From Aromatoleum anaerobium (GTDB lineage: Bacteria; Pseudomonadota; Gammaproteobacteria; Burkholderiales; Rhodocyclaceae): DNA of 64,000 nucleotides. The stretch spans positions 1-64,000 of the forward strand of contig NZ_WTVG02000035.1 in NCBI RefSeq assembly GCF_012910705.2, in the 5' to 3' direction. Positions within the stretch are counted from its first letter, which is position 1. Every line of letters starts with the position of its first letter. Positions 26,732 to 36,061 of this stretch are shown piece by piece. The notes beneath the pieces were generated by a model. That model worked only from the letters and a program-made list of their open reading frames with translations. It was not told where the DNA came from and made no database searches. Position numbers and translations under genes: made by a program.

Positions 26732-28495
26732 TTACATCGACTGCGGGGCCGACACGCCGAGCAGCGCCAGCGCGGTGGCCAGCACCTGCCGCACCGCTGC
26801 CGCCAGCGCGAGCCGCGCCAGACGCAGCGCGGGATCGTCGACGAGCATGCGCTCGGCGTTGTACCAGCTGTGGAACTCCGCGGCGAGGTCCTTCAGGTAG
26901 AACGCGATCTGGTGCGGCGCGTAGTCCGCGGCGGCGTTCTGGATCAGCTCGGGGAAGCTGCCGAGGCGCGCGCACAGCGCGAGCTCGCGCTCGTTTTCGA
27001 GAAGATCCAGTTGCGCGGCACGCAGTTCGGCCGCGTCGCCGCCCCACTGCTCAAGCACCGAGCAGACGCGGGCGTGCGCGTACTGCACGTAATACACCGG
27101 GTTCTCGTTGCTCTGGCTTTTCGCCAGGTCGAGGTCGAAATCGAGGTGCTGGTCGCTTTTCCTCAGCACGTAGAAGAAGCGGCACGCGTCGTTGCCGACT
27201 TCGCGGCGCAGTTCGCGCAGCGTGACGAATTCGCCCGAGCGCGTCGACATCGACGCCTTCTGGCCGTTGCGATACAGCACCGCGAACTGCACCAGCGTCA
27301 CCTCGAGCTTTTCCGGCGGCAGGCCGAGCGCCGCGATCGCTCCCTTGACGCGCGGAATGTAGCCGTGGTGATCGGCGCCCCAGATGTCGATGATGCGGTC
27401 GTAGCCGCGCTCGTACTTGTTCAGGTGGTACGCGATGTCGGACGCGAAATACGTGTACAGGCCGTTCTCGCGCTGCACGACGCGGTCCTTCTCGTCGCCG
27501 AACGCGGTCGAGCGGAACCACTTCGCGCCGTCCTGCAGATACACGTGGCCGCGTTTTTCGAGCTCGGCGACCGCGCGGTCCACGAGCCCGGTGTCGAACA
27601 GGCTCTTCTCCGAGAACCACTTGTCGAAATGCACGCCGAACTCTTCGAGGTCGTCGCGCCCGTCGCCGAGCTGCTCGTTGAGCGCAAAGCCGTGCACGAA
27701 GTGGTAGTCCTCGCCGAGCAGCCGCTTGGCGTTGGCGATCAGCATGTCGAGGTGGTCCTCGCGCTGCGTCTTCGCCTCGTCATCCTTGCGCTCGGCAATC
27801 GGCAGCCCCGGTGCGCCTTCGAGCACCTGTTCGGCGGTGAAGCCGGCGAAGCGGTCCTGGTGCCCTTCGCGCAGCGCGCGCGCCATGTCGATGACGTAGT
27901 CGCCCTGGTAGGCGTTCGGCGGGAACGGGATGTCGACGCCATGCAGCGCGAGATAGCGCAGCCACGTCGACAGCGCGAGGATGTCCATCTGGCGGCCGGC
28001 GTCGTTGATGTAGTACTCGCGGGTCACGTCCGAGCCGGCGAAATCGAGCACCGCGGCGAGCGACGCGCCGTAGGCCGCGCCGCGCCCGTGGCCGACGTGC
28101 AGCGGGCCGGTCGGGTTCGCCGAGACGAATTCGATCTGCACGCGGGTGCCGGTGTGCGCGCCGCGGCCGAACTCGGCACCGCGTTCGAGCACCCTGCTTA
28201 CCGCGGCGGTCTTCGCGTCGGCGGCGAGCGTGAAGTTGATGAACCCGGCGCCGGCGACTTCAGTCGCCGCGACCAGCGGCGAGCGCGGCAACTCGGCGAG
28301 CAGCAACTCCGCGAGCTCGCGCGGGCGGCGGCGCAGCGGTTTCGCCAGCTGCAGCGCGAGGTTCGTCGCGAAATCGCCGTGGCCGGCCTGTTTCGGCCGT
28401 TCGAGGTGGATCGGCGTATCGGCCAGTTCCGGCGCGATGCTCTTGAGCGCGGCGCGCAACAAGGCGGTGAGTTGTACTTTCGAATCGGCGCTCAT
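26732..28495 (-). CDS. argS: arginyl-tRNA synthetase
   Basis: A 587-residue class I aminoacyl-tRNA synthetase. The HIGH-type motif is HVGHGRGAAYG near residue 128, preceded by FVSANPTGPLHV. The N-terminal additional domain and the C-terminal anticodon-binding domain (ALRLARLALAAAVRQVLATA) are both complete. The KMSKS position reads KASMSTRSGEF, typical of ArgRS, which often lacks a strict KMSKS. A TATAAT lies 29 bp before the ATG. The SPOR gene begins 24 bp after its stop on the same strand. Confidence 0.97.
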   Translation of the reverse strand: MSADSKVQLTALLRAALKSIAPELADTPIHLERPKQAGHGDFATNLALQLAKPLRRRPRELAELLLAELPRSPLVAATEVAGAGFINFTLAADAKTAAVSRVLERGAEFGRGAHTGTRVQIEFVSANPTGPLHVGHGRGAAYGASLAAVLDFAGSDVTREYYINDAGRQMDILALSTWLRYLALHGVDIPFPPNAYQGDYVIDMARALREGHQDRFAGFTAEQVLEGAPGLPIAERKDDEAKTQREDHLDMLIANAKRLLGEDYHFVHGFALNEQLGDGRDDLEEFGVHFDKWFSEKSLFDTGLVDRAVAELEKRGHVYLQDGAKWFRSTAFGDEKDRVVQRENGLYTYFASDIAYHLNKYERGYDRIIDIWGADHHGYIPRVKGAIAALGLPPEKLEVTLVQFAVLYRNGQKASMSTRSGEFVTLRELRREVGNDACRFFYVLRKSDQHLDFDLDLAKSQSNENPVYYVQYAHARVCSVLEQWGGDAAELRAAQLDLLENERELALCARLGSFPELIQNAAADYAPHQIAFYLKDLAAEFHSWYNAERMLVDDPALRLARLALAAAVRQVLATALALLGVSAPQSM

Positions 28496-28523
28496 GGCAC
28501 TCGGGAAATCGTAAAAGGGCTGA

Positions 28524-28529
28524 ATTATA
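28524..28529 (-). promoter_or_regulatory. candidate -10 box for argS
   Basis: On the minus strand the hexamer is TATAAT, a perfect -10 match, 29 bp before the argS start. No convincing -35 lies 16-18 bp upstream of it. Confidence 0.4.
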
Positions 28530-28650
28530 ACGGATCGGCCCCGCCGGACCCGCCGCGCTTCGCAGTTCGCGCGCGGTTGCGCCCGGTTGCGCCTTTCGCC
28601 GCCCCGCCTTTCGGGCTAAAGTCCGCGGTTTCCCCTCTTTCACCCCTCCC

Positions 28651-30180
28651 GTGCGCCTGTTCCGTCTCGCCAAGATCGTCACCGTGGGCCTGCGTTTCGG
28701 CCTCGACCAGATGGTGCTCGACGCCGATCCGAGCGGCCGGCTGCTGCGGCTGTGGCACCTCGTGTTCTTCTGGCGCCACCCGTCGTCCCCGCGCGGCGTG
28801 CGGCTGCGCCAGGCACTCGAGTCGCTCGGTCCGATCTTCGTCAAGTTCGGCCAGATGCTGTCGACGCGCCGCGACCTGCTGCCGACCGACCTCGCCGACG
28901 AGCTCGCGCTGCTGCAGGACCGCGTGCCGCCGTTCCCGACCGAGCAGGCGCTGAAGGTCCTCGAGGACTTCTACGGCCGGCCGGTCGACGATGTCTTCGT
29001 CGATTTCGCGCGCACCCCGGTCGCCTCCGCGTCGGTCGCACAGGTGCATTTCGCCGAGCTGCCAGACGGCACCGAAGTCGCGATCAAGATCCTGCGTCCC
29101 GGCATCGAGCGCGTCATCGAGCACGACCTCGCGCTGCTCGAGACCGCGGCGCTGCTGCTCGACAAGCTGTGGGTCGAAGGCCGGCGCCTGAAGCCGCGCG
29201 AAGTGGTTGCCGAGTTCAGCAAATACCTGCACGACGAGCTCGACCTGATGCGCGAAGCGGCCAACTGCTCGCAGCTGCGGCGCAATTTCAAGGACTCGGC
29301 GCTGCTCGTCGTGCCCGAAGTCTATTGGGACTGGTGCGGCAAGTCGGTGATGGTCATGGAGCGCATGCACGGCGTGCCGATCTCGCAGCTCGCGACGCTG
29401 CGCGCGCAGGGCACGGACCTGAAGGCGCTGTCGCGCGCCGGCGTCGAGATTTTCTTCACGCAGGTGTTCCGCGACGGCTTCTTCCACGCCGACATGCATC
29501 CGGGCAACATCTTCGTGCATGCCGACGGGCGCTACATCGCGCTCGACTTCGGCATCGTCGGCACACTGACCGAAGTCGACAAGAACTACCTCGCGCAGAA
29601 CTTCCTCGCCTTCTTCAAGCGCGACTACAATCGCGTCGCGCGCGCGCACATCGAAGCCGGCTGGGTGCCCGCGCACACCCGCGTCGACGAGTTCGAAGGC
29701 GCGATCCGCGCGGTGTGCGAGCCGATCTTCGATCGCCCGCTGAAGGACATCTCGTTCGGCAAGACGCTGTTGCGCCTGTTCCAGACCGCGCGCCGCTTCG
29801 AGATGGAAGTCCAGCCGCAGCTCGTGCTGCTGCAGAAGACGCTGCTGAATATCGAGGGCCTCGGGCGCCAGCTCGACCCGGATCTCGATCTGTGGAAGAC
29901 CGCGAAGCCGTTCCTCGAACGCTGGATGGACGAGCGCATGGGCTGGCGCGCGCTGCTGCGCGGCGTGCGCGACGAGGCGCCGGCGTGGGCCGGCACGCTG
30001 CCGCAGCTGCCGCGCCTGATGCATCAGGCGCTGGTCGAGCCGGCGCTGCACCACGCTGTCCAGCGCGAGCAGCTCGAGCGCCTCACCGCGGCGCAGCGCT
30101 TCCAGGGGCGCCTGCTCGCCGTCGTCGCGCTGCTGCTCGCGGCGATCGTCACGATCGAGCTGTACCGCGGCTTCGCCTGA
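28651..30180 (+). CDS. ubiB: ubiquinone biosynthesis regulatory kinase-like protein UbiB
   Basis: A 509-residue ABC1/ADCK-family protein. It starts at a GTG with [19 protein letters not shown], the usual UbiB opening. The family motifs are [14 protein letters not shown] near residue 66 and a kinase-like core: [11 protein letters not shown], then EVAIKIL with its Lys, then [10 protein letters not shown] and ALDFGIVG. Two C-terminal hydrophobic helices anchor it. In E. coli UbiB is needed for coenzyme Q synthesis as an ATPase that helps lipid intermediates. It is divergent from argS and not linked to ubiE/ubiJ here. Confidence 0.95.
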   Translation: MRLFRLAKIVTVGLRFGLDQMVLDADPSGRLLRLWHLVFFWRHPSSPRGVRLRQALESLGPIFVKFGQMLSTRRDLLPTDLADELALLQDRVPPFPTEQALKVLEDFYGRPVDDVFVDFARTPVASASVAQVHFAELPDGTEVAIKILRPGIERVIEHDLALLETAALLLDKLWVEGRRLKPREVVAEFSKYLHDELDLMREAANCSQLRRNFKDSALLVVPEVYWDWCGKSVMVMERMHGVPISQLATLRAQGTDLKALSRAGVEIFFTQVFRDGFFHADMHPGNIFVHADGRYIALDFGIVGTLTEVDKNYLAQNFLAFFKRDYNRVARAHIEAGWVPAHTRVDEFEGAIRAVCEPIFDRPLKDISFGKTLLRLFQTARRFEMEVQPQLVLLQKTLLNIEGLGRQLDPDLDLWKTAKPFLERWMDERMGWRALLRGVRDEAPAWAGTLPQLPRLMHQALVEPALHHAVQREQLERLTAAQRFQGRLLAVVALLLAAIVTIELYRGFA

Positions 30181-30306
30181 GCGGCTGCACCGGGAGCAGT
30201 CGACGCGGCGCCACGCGTTGCGGCGGCTGAACGAATCCCTGCCGCCCACGTCGAACCGTCAAGCATTTTGACTTGTTCGTCCGCAGCTGCGGTCTGGGAG
30301 GATGTC

Positions 30307-32463
30307 ATGACGCATTCAGCCCCGCTTCATATCTCGAACGATTCCGCGGCGCATGCCGCTGTCAGCATCCTCGGCGTCGCGTCGGCGCTTGGCGCGCCCG
30401 GAAGCGGCCCCGATGCGGGCCCGGCGGCGCTGCAGGCGTCCGGCCTCGTCGCGCGGCTGCGCGGCCTCGGCATCACCGCGGCATGGGAGCAGACGCTGCT
30501 GCCGCACGACTCAGCGGCGCCGGGCGCGTCGATGGAGGAACGCCTGAAGAGCGTCGGCGACCTGGCACGAAGCGTCGCCGACCAACTCGCCGCGCTCGAC
30601 CCGGCGCGCTTCCCGCTGATCCTCGGCGGCGACCATGCGATCGCGATCGGCACCTGGCCGGCGATCGCCAGCCGCGTCGCGGCGCGCGGCACGCTCGGGC
30701 TGATCTGGATCGACGCCCACCTCGACAGCCACACCGACGCCAGCACCCATTCCGGCAACATCCACGGCATGCCGCTCGCGGCCGTGCTCGGCGAAGGCGA
30801 CCCGCTGCTGACCGGCATCCCCGGCCCGCGCCTCGACCCGCACAACGTCTGCATCATCGGCGCGCGCTCGTGGGAGCCGGAAGAGTTCGAGCGCCTGCAG
30901 CGGCTCGGCGTGACGATCTTCGATATGGCGACGATCCGCGAGCGGGGGCTGTCGGCGGTGTTCTCCGACGCGCTCGGCGTCGTGCGGCGCAACACCGCTG
31001 CGTTCGGCGTCACGCTCGATCTCGACGCGCTCGATCCGGCGATCTTTCCGGCGGTGACATGTATCGAAAGCAGCGGTCTCGCGGCCGACGAGCTTTCCGA
31101 CGCGCTGCTCGCGCTACGCGCGTGCCCCGACTTCACGGCATTCGAGATCGTCGAATACGTGCCCGAACTCGATCCGCTCGGCGCGGGCGCCGGCTGGATC
31201 GCCGAATTCGCCGGCGCCGCGCTCGGCCCGGGCACTGCGCTGCTGCGCGCCCAGGAACAGCATTTCGGCGCGCACAACTACGCGCCGCTGCCGGTGGTGT
31301 TCCATCGCGGCAAGGGCGTCTGGCTGTGGGACGTCGAGGGGCGGCGCTACCTCGACATGATGAGCGCGTATTCGGCGGTGAGCTTCGGTCACGCCCACCC
31401 GCGCCTGCTGCGCGCGCTCAACGACCAGGCGCAGCGCCTCGCGCTGACGTCGCGCGCGTATTCGAACGACCGCCTGCCGCTGCTGCTCGAGCGGCTGTGC
31501 GCAATGTTCGGCTTCGAGCGCGCGCTGCCGGTCAACACCGGCCTCGAAGCCGTCGAAACCGCGCTCAAGACGGTGCGCAAGTGGGCGTACAAGGTCAAGG
31601 GCGTCGCGACGGACCGTGCCCAGATCATCGCCTGCCAGGGCAACTTCCACGGTCGTTCGATCGCGATCGTCGGCATGTCGTCGGAGCCCCAGTACCGCGA
31701 CGGCTTCGGGCCGTTCCCGCCCGGTTTCAAGCTGATCCCGTACGGCGACGCCGACGCGCTCGAAGCCGCGATCACGCCGGACACCGCCGCCTTCCTCGTC
31801 GAGGCGGTCCAGGGGGAAGGCGGCATCATCGTGCCGCCGGCCGGTTATCTCGCGCGCTGCGCCGAGATCTGCCGCCGCAACAACGTGCTGCTGATCGTCG
31901 ACGAAGTGCAGACCGGGCTCGGACGCACCGGCCGGCTGCTCGCGTGCGAGCACGAAGGCGTGCATCCGGACGGGCTGATCCTCGGCAAGGCGCTGGGCGG
32001 CGGCCTGCTGCCGGTGTCGGCGTTCCTCGCCGACGCCGCAGTGATGGACGTGCTCCACCCCGGCGACCACGGCTCGACGTTCGGCGGCAATCCGCTCGGC
32101 GCGGCCGTCGCGCTGGAAGTCCTCGACTTGCTCGAGGAAACGCGGCCGTGGGAAAACGCCGCGCGTCTCGGCGAACACCTGATGCGGCGGCTCGCCGACG
32201 GTGCGCCGCCGTGCGTGACGGCGGTGCGCGGCCGCGGCCTGCTGGTCGGCATCGAGCTCGACCCGCGCATCCTCGACGCCGCGACCGGCGCCGAACTGCT
32301 GCTCGCACGCGGCATCGCGACGAAGGACACGCACCACACGGTGTTGCGCTTCGCGCCGCCGCTGGTGATCGACGACGCCGTCCTCGACGCGGGGATCGAC
32401 GTGATCCTCGACACGCTCGCGACTGCGAGCCGCCGCCGCGAGCACGGGCCGTTGCACGGCTGA
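30307..32463 (+). CDS. fusion: arginase-type ureohydrolase + ornithine aminotransferase
   Basis: A 718-residue two-domain enzyme starting at the ATG with GGGAGG five bases upstream. Residues about 17-312 are a ureohydrolase with all metal ligands in arginase positions: His110 (GGDHA), Asp136, His138 and Asp140 (DAHLD), Asp238 and Asp240 (LDLDALDP). The loop after these (PAIFPAVTCIESSGL) differs from the usual AP-TGTP-GGL. Residues about 316-715 are a class III aminotransferase of the ornithine type (FGAHNYAPLPVVF, VDEVQTGLGRTG, PLP lysine Lys561 in GKALGGG). Together they would turn arginine into ornithine and then glutamate semialdehyde, if both keep their expected substrates. A Na+/solute symporter gene follows. 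Confidence 0.93.
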   Translation: MTHSAPLHISNDSAAHAAVSILGVASALGAPGSGPDAGPAALQASGLVARLRGLGITAAWEQTLLPHDSAAPGASMEERLKSVGDLARSVADQLAALDPARFPLILGGDHAIAIGTWPAIASRVAARGTLGLIWIDAHLDSHTDASTHSGNIHGMPLAAVLGEGDPLLTGIPGPRLDPHNVCIIGARSWEPEEFERLQRLGVTIFDMATIRERGLSAVFSDALGVVRRNTAAFGVTLDLDALDPAIFPAVTCIESSGLAADELSDALLALRACPDFTAFEIVEYVPELDPLGAGAGWIAEFAGAALGPGTALLRAQEQHFGAHNYAPLPVVFHRGKGVWLWDVEGRRYLDMMSAYSAVSFGHAHPRLLRALNDQAQRLALTSRAYSNDRLPLLLERLCAMFGFERALPVNTGLEAVETALKTVRKWAYKVKGVATDRAQIIACQGNFHGRSIAIVGMSSEPQYRDGFGPFPPGFKLIPYGDADALEAAITPDTAAFLVEAVQGEGGIIVPPAGYLARCAEICRRNNVLLIVDEVQTGLGRTGRLLACEHEGVHPDGLILGKALGGGLLPVSAFLADAAVMDVLHPGDHGSTFGGNPLGAAVALEVLDLLEETRPWENAARLGEHLMRRLADGAPPCVTAVRGRGLLVGIELDPRILDAATGAELLLARGIATKDTHHTVLRFAPPLVIDDAVLDAGIDVILDTLATASRRREHGPLHG

Positions 32464-32644
32464 GCGCAGCGCGCTTGCGCACTCGGGGACGGGACGACGA
32501 AGTTCGGCACAATCGTCGCCACACTCGTCGGCCCGTTCGCCGGCCCGATCGGGCGCGAATTCGGATCGATTCGGGCGGCCCTCGCGACGAAATTCGTTGC
32601 TAAACTTCGGCCCGCTCAATCCACGTCCCCGGAAGAACCCGCCC

Positions 32645-34111
32645 ATGCTGATCGGCTTCGTCATCGCTTACCTGCTGGTTTCGATCGGCGTCGGGCTGTA
32701 CGCGGCGACGCGGGTCAGGAACACCGCCGACTACGTCGCCGCCGGGCGCCACCTGCCGCTGTACATCGTCACCGCGACGGTGTTCGCGACGTGGTTCGGC
32801 TCGGAAACCGTGCTCGGCATTTCCGCGACGTTCATCGACGAAGGCCTGCGCGGCCTGTGGTCCGATCCGTTCGGCGCGTCGCTGTGCCTGATCCTCGTCG
32901 GCCTGTTCTTCGCGCGCCCGCTCTATCGCATGAACCTGCTGACGCTCGGCGACTACTACCGGCTACGCTACGGGCGCACCGTCGAAGTGCTGTGCTCGAT
33001 CGCGATCGTCGTCTCCTACCTCGGCTGGGTCGCGGCGCAGATCACCGCGCTCGGCCTGGTGTTCAACATCCTCTCTGACGGAGCGATCACGAACGAGGCC
33101 GGCATGATGATCGGCGCCGCGGTGGTGCTGGTGTATACGCTGTTCGGCGGCATGTGGTCGGTGGCGCTGACCGACTTCATGCAGATGATCGTCATCATCG
33201 CCGGGCTGTTCTACATCGCGTGGCTGGTCGGCGACATGGCCGGCGGCGTCGGCACGGTCGTCAGCCACGCGAACGCCGCCGGCAAGCTGAACTTCCTGCC
33301 CGCGCTCGACCCGGCCGACATCATCGCCTTTCTCGCCGGCATCCTGACGATGGGGTTCGGCTCGATCCCGCAGCAGGACGTGTTCCAGCGGCTGAACTCG
33401 GCGCGCGACGAGAAGATCGCCGTGCGCGGCACGCTGCTCGGCGGCTCCGGCTACTTTCTCTTCGCGTTCGTGCCATTGTTCATCGCGTACTCGGCGACGC
33501 TGATTGACCCCGAACTGGTCGCCCGCTACCAGCAAAGCGACAGCCAGCACGTCCTGCCGCAGCTGATCCTCGCGCACACGCCGCTGTTCGCGCAGGTGAT
33601 GTTCTTCGGCGCGCTGCTGTCGGCGATCATGAGCACCGCTTCGGGGACGCTGCTCGCGCCCTCGGTGACCTTCTCCGAGAACATCCTGCGCGGCACGTTC
33701 CGCCACCTCGACGATCGCCAGTTCCTGCTGCTCACGCGGATCATCGTCGTCGCGTTCGCGCTGCTGATCACGTGGTATGCGACATACACCGAGGAGACGA
33801 TCCACGGCATGGTCGAGAACGCCTACAAGGTCACGCTCGCGACCGCCTTCGTGCCGCTCGCGTTCGGCCTGTACTGGAAGCGCGCCAGCACGCAGGGCGC
33901 GCTGGTGTCGATCCTGGCCGGCCTCGTCGTCTGGGTGCTGCTCGAGATCGCCGCCCCCGACGCCGACGTCCCGCCGCATTTCGCCGGCATGCTCGCGGGC
34001 ATCGTCGGCATGATCGCCGGTTCGCTGCTGCCGCAGACGCTGGTCAAGCCCGTCCACGGCCACGTCGCCGCGCACCTGCAGACGCAGCACCAGTCGCACG
34101 CGGGGCGCTGA
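32645..34111 (+). CDS. sodium:solute symporter family transporter
   Basis: A 488-residue SSS-family membrane protein with about thirteen hydrophobic segments. The family pattern is visible in FATWFGSETVLGISATFIDEG near residue 51 (without its first residues elsewhere) and in SIPQQDVFQRLNSARDEKIA near 240, followed by a conserved SAIMSTASGTLLAPS segment. It lies 181 bp after the arginase-aminotransferase gene on the same strand. Uptake of an amino acid or related solute is plausible from this position, but the substrate cannot be read from sequence. Confidence 0.9.
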   Translation: MLIGFVIAYLLVSIGVGLYAATRVRNTADYVAAGRHLPLYIVTATVFATWFGSETVLGISATFIDEGLRGLWSDPFGASLCLILVGLFFARPLYRMNLLTLGDYYRLRYGRTVEVLCSIAIVVSYLGWVAAQITALGLVFNILSDGAITNEAGMMIGAAVVLVYTLFGGMWSVALTDFMQMIVIIAGLFYIAWLVGDMAGGVGTVVSHANAAGKLNFLPALDPADIIAFLAGILTMGFGSIPQQDVFQRLNSARDEKIAVRGTLLGGSGYFLFAFVPLFIAYSATLIDPELVARYQQSDSQHVLPQLILAHTPLFAQVMFFGALLSAIMSTASGTLLAPSVTFSENILRGTFRHLDDRQFLLLTRIIVVAFALLITWYATYTEETIHGMVENAYKVTLATAFVPLAFGLYWKRASTQGALVSILAGLVVWVLLEIAAPDADVPPHFAGMLAGIVGMIAGSLLPQTLVKPVHGHVAAHLQTQHQSHAGR

Positions 34112-34131
34112 ACGGCCCCCGCGGGCGCCGT

Positions 34132-35184
34132 TCAGTACTGGTCGAAGCAGCGCTGCAGCTCGCCGGCGTCGCGCGAACGGCCGAGCGCGAGCATCAGCAG
34201 GATGCGGGCCTTGTGCGGATTCAGCGAGTTCGCCGCGACGGTGCCGAGCACCGCGTCGTCGGCCGACGCCGTGACCACGCCCTGTCCGACGCGGCTCGAG
34301 CGCACGACCGCGACGCCGTGGCGTGCCGCCTCTTCGGCGCCGGCGCGCGCCGCCGGCGAAAGACCACCGTTGCCGCAGCCGGCAACGACGATGCCGCGCG
34401 CGCCCGCGGAAATCGCGGCGCGATAGTGGTGCAGCCCCGCGCCCTGGTGGTCGTAGAGGATGTCGACGTGCGGCAGCTCACCGATCGCGGCGAGCGAGAA
34501 CTCGCTGTCGACGGTGTGCCGGCACAAGGGCGCGGTGAAGAAATGAACCTTGCCCGCGGCGACTTCGCCGAGGTTGCCCTGCTCGAACGCGCGAAACGCG
34601 TCAGGCACGGTGGTGGCCGCCTTGGTCACGAAGCGCGCGGCGCCGATGCGGTCGTTCATCATCACCAGCACGCCCTTGCCGTGCGCCGCCGTGCAGGTGG
34701 CGACGAGAAAAGCGTTGTACAGGTTCAGCGGCCCGTCGGCGCTCAACGCGGTCGCCGGACGCATCGCGCCCGCGAGCACGACCGGCTTCGCGCTCTTCAG
34801 CACAAGATTCAGGAAATACGCCGTCTCCTCGAGCGTGTCGGTGCCGTGCGTGATGACGATGCCGTCGACATCGGGCTGGCCGAGCAGCGCATCGACGCGG
34901 CGGGCGATCTTCAGCAGCAGCGCATTGTCGATGTCGCGGCTGTCGACATTGGCGAGCTGCTCGCCGCGGACCTCGGCGAGCGTCCGCAGTTGCGGCACGG
35001 CGGCGAGCAGCTCGTCGGTGGTCGCGCCGACGGTGTAGTCGTGGAGCTGCGTCGCCTCGCCCGCCACCGCCGCGATCGTGCCGCCGGTGCCGAGCAGCAC
35101 GATGCGCGGCCGCGCCGGCTGCCCTTCGCCCGTCGCGGCGCGCGATCCTTGTTCCGCTACGCCAGCCGTGTTGCCGGAATTCAT
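34132..35184 (-). CDS. L-asparaginase
   Basis: A 350-residue asparaginase. Both threonine motifs are present: VLLGTGGTIAAVAGE near residue 30 and VITHGTDTLEETAYFL near 108. These, with the later Lys-containing segment, give the two Thr-Lys-Glu/Asp-Thr sites of the family. Sequence style is type II, but no signal peptide is visible at the start I chose (ATG at 35184, GGAGAG upstream), so it is probably cytosolic. It converges on the symporter gene with only 20 bp between stops. Confidence 0.92.
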   Translation of the reverse strand: MNSGNTAGVAEQGSRAATGEGQPARPRIVLLGTGGTIAAVAGEATQLHDYTVGATTDELLAAVPQLRTLAEVRGEQLANVDSRDIDNALLLKIARRVDALLGQPDVDGIVITHGTDTLEETAYFLNLVLKSAKPVVLAGAMRPATALSADGPLNLYNAFLVATCTAAHGKGVLVMMNDRIGAARFVTKAATTVPDAFRAFEQGNLGEVAAGKVHFFTAPLCRHTVDSEFSLAAIGELPHVDILYDHQGAGLHHYRAAISAGARGIVVAGCGNGGLSPAARAGAEEAARHGVAVVRSSRVGQGVVTASADDAVLGTVAANSLNPHKARILLMLALGRSRDAGELQRCFDQY

Positions 35185-35584
35185 CGCACAGGCTCTCCGG
35201 GTTTCGATGCCGGCCATTGTTCGCTTCGGCCCCCGCAAGGTCAAATCACGCCCCTGCCCGGATCGCACGCCCGTCGGGGGCGTCAGCGGGGCGCCTGCCA
35301 CAAAAGTTGCGGCAGCTGTTGCGTGCCTTTCGGGCGACGGCATAAACCCCGCCCGTTTGTTGCAGCCGCGGGAGTTCAACGCTCTCGCGCCATGAAACTT
35401 CTTCCTTGAAATTCATATTGTTGCATCGCCTACCTCGCAGGCGACCGATGCTTTCCGCTTCATATTTTCCGGCGTCCCGAACGGTGCTAGCATCGCTTCA
35501 CGTTAAATTGTTTGATATCAAACATTGATGCCGGACCGGCGATGAACGCACCCGCGGCCGCGGCGATCCGCACAAGGAGGCGAC
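35185..35584. other. divergent promoter region between asparaginase and hcrCAB
   Basis: These 400 bases contain the leaders of both divergent units. The right half is clearly AT-richer (about 35395-35525). It holds one perfect 16-bp palindrome and, before hcrC, the ribosome site AAGGAGG (35573-35579). No further coding frame with support was seen. Confidence 0.6.
35509..35524. promoter_or_regulatory. perfect 16-bp palindrome upstream of hcrCAB
   Basis: TGTTTGATATCAAACA reads the same on both strands without any mismatch. Its centre lies about 68 bp before the hcrC start, in an AT-rich stretch. Its form (TTTGATATCAAA core, no spacer) is like operators of MarR-type regulators of aromatic catabolism, and differs from FNR boxes, which need four bases between the TTGAT/ATCAA arms. 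No MarR gene is in this window, so the regulator is unknown. Confidence 0.65.
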
Positions 35585-36061
35585 ATGAAGACCCTGCTGA
35601 CACTTTCGGTGAATGGCCGGCCGCGCGAGGACGCAGTGGCCGGGAATGCGTTGCTGATCGACTACCTGCGCGACACCCTCGGCCTGACGGGCACGAAGCA
35701 GGGCTGCGACGGCGGCGAGTGCGGCGCCTGCACGGTGCTCGTCGACGGCCAGCCGCGGCTTGCGTGCTGCACGCTCGCGCACAGCGTCGCCGGGCGCTCG
35801 ATCGAGACGATCGAAGGCCTCAGTCACGAGGGCAACCTGTCGCGCCTGCAGCGCGCGTTCCACGAACACCTCGGCAGCCAGTGCGGCTTCTGTACGCCGG
35901 GCATGATCATGGCGGCCGAAGCGCTGCTGCGCCGCACCCCGCAGCCGTCGCGCGACGAGATCCGCGCGGCGCTCGCCGGCAACCTGTGCCGCTGCACCGG
36001 CTACGTGAAGATCATCGAATCGGTCGAGGCGGCGGCCGGCTGCGAGGAGGTGCCGGCATGA
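35585..36061 (+). CDS. hcrC: 4-hydroxybenzoyl-CoA reductase, gamma subunit (2x[2Fe-2S])
   Basis: A 158-residue iron-sulfur subunit. The plant-type cluster ligands are Cys41, Cys46, Cys49 and Cys61 ([12 protein letters not shown]). The second cluster has Cys100, Cys103, Cys135 and Cys137 ([18 protein letters not shown]). The sequence is very close to what I recall of HcrC of Thauera aromatica across its length. It passes electrons from ferredoxin-side partners to the molybdenum site in HcrA. It is first in the hcrCAB operon and its stop overlaps the hcrA ATG. Confidence 0.95.
   Translation: MKTLLTLSVNGRPREDAVAGNALLIDYLRDTLGLTGTKQGCDGGECGACTVLVDGQPRLACCTLAHSVAGRSIETIEGLSHEGNLSRLQRAFHEHLGSQCGFCTPGMIMAAEALLRRTPQPSRDEIRAALAGNLCRCTGYVKIIESVEAAAGCEEVPA

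Noticed and set aside
35509-35524. FNR box before hcrCAB
   Set aside because: The TTGAT and ATCAA arms overlap directly; an FNR site needs four bases between them.
35512-36057. Upstream extension of hcrA in frame
   Set aside because: It runs through hcrC in another frame and has no likeness to HcrA; the ATGA overlap at 36058 gives the natural start.
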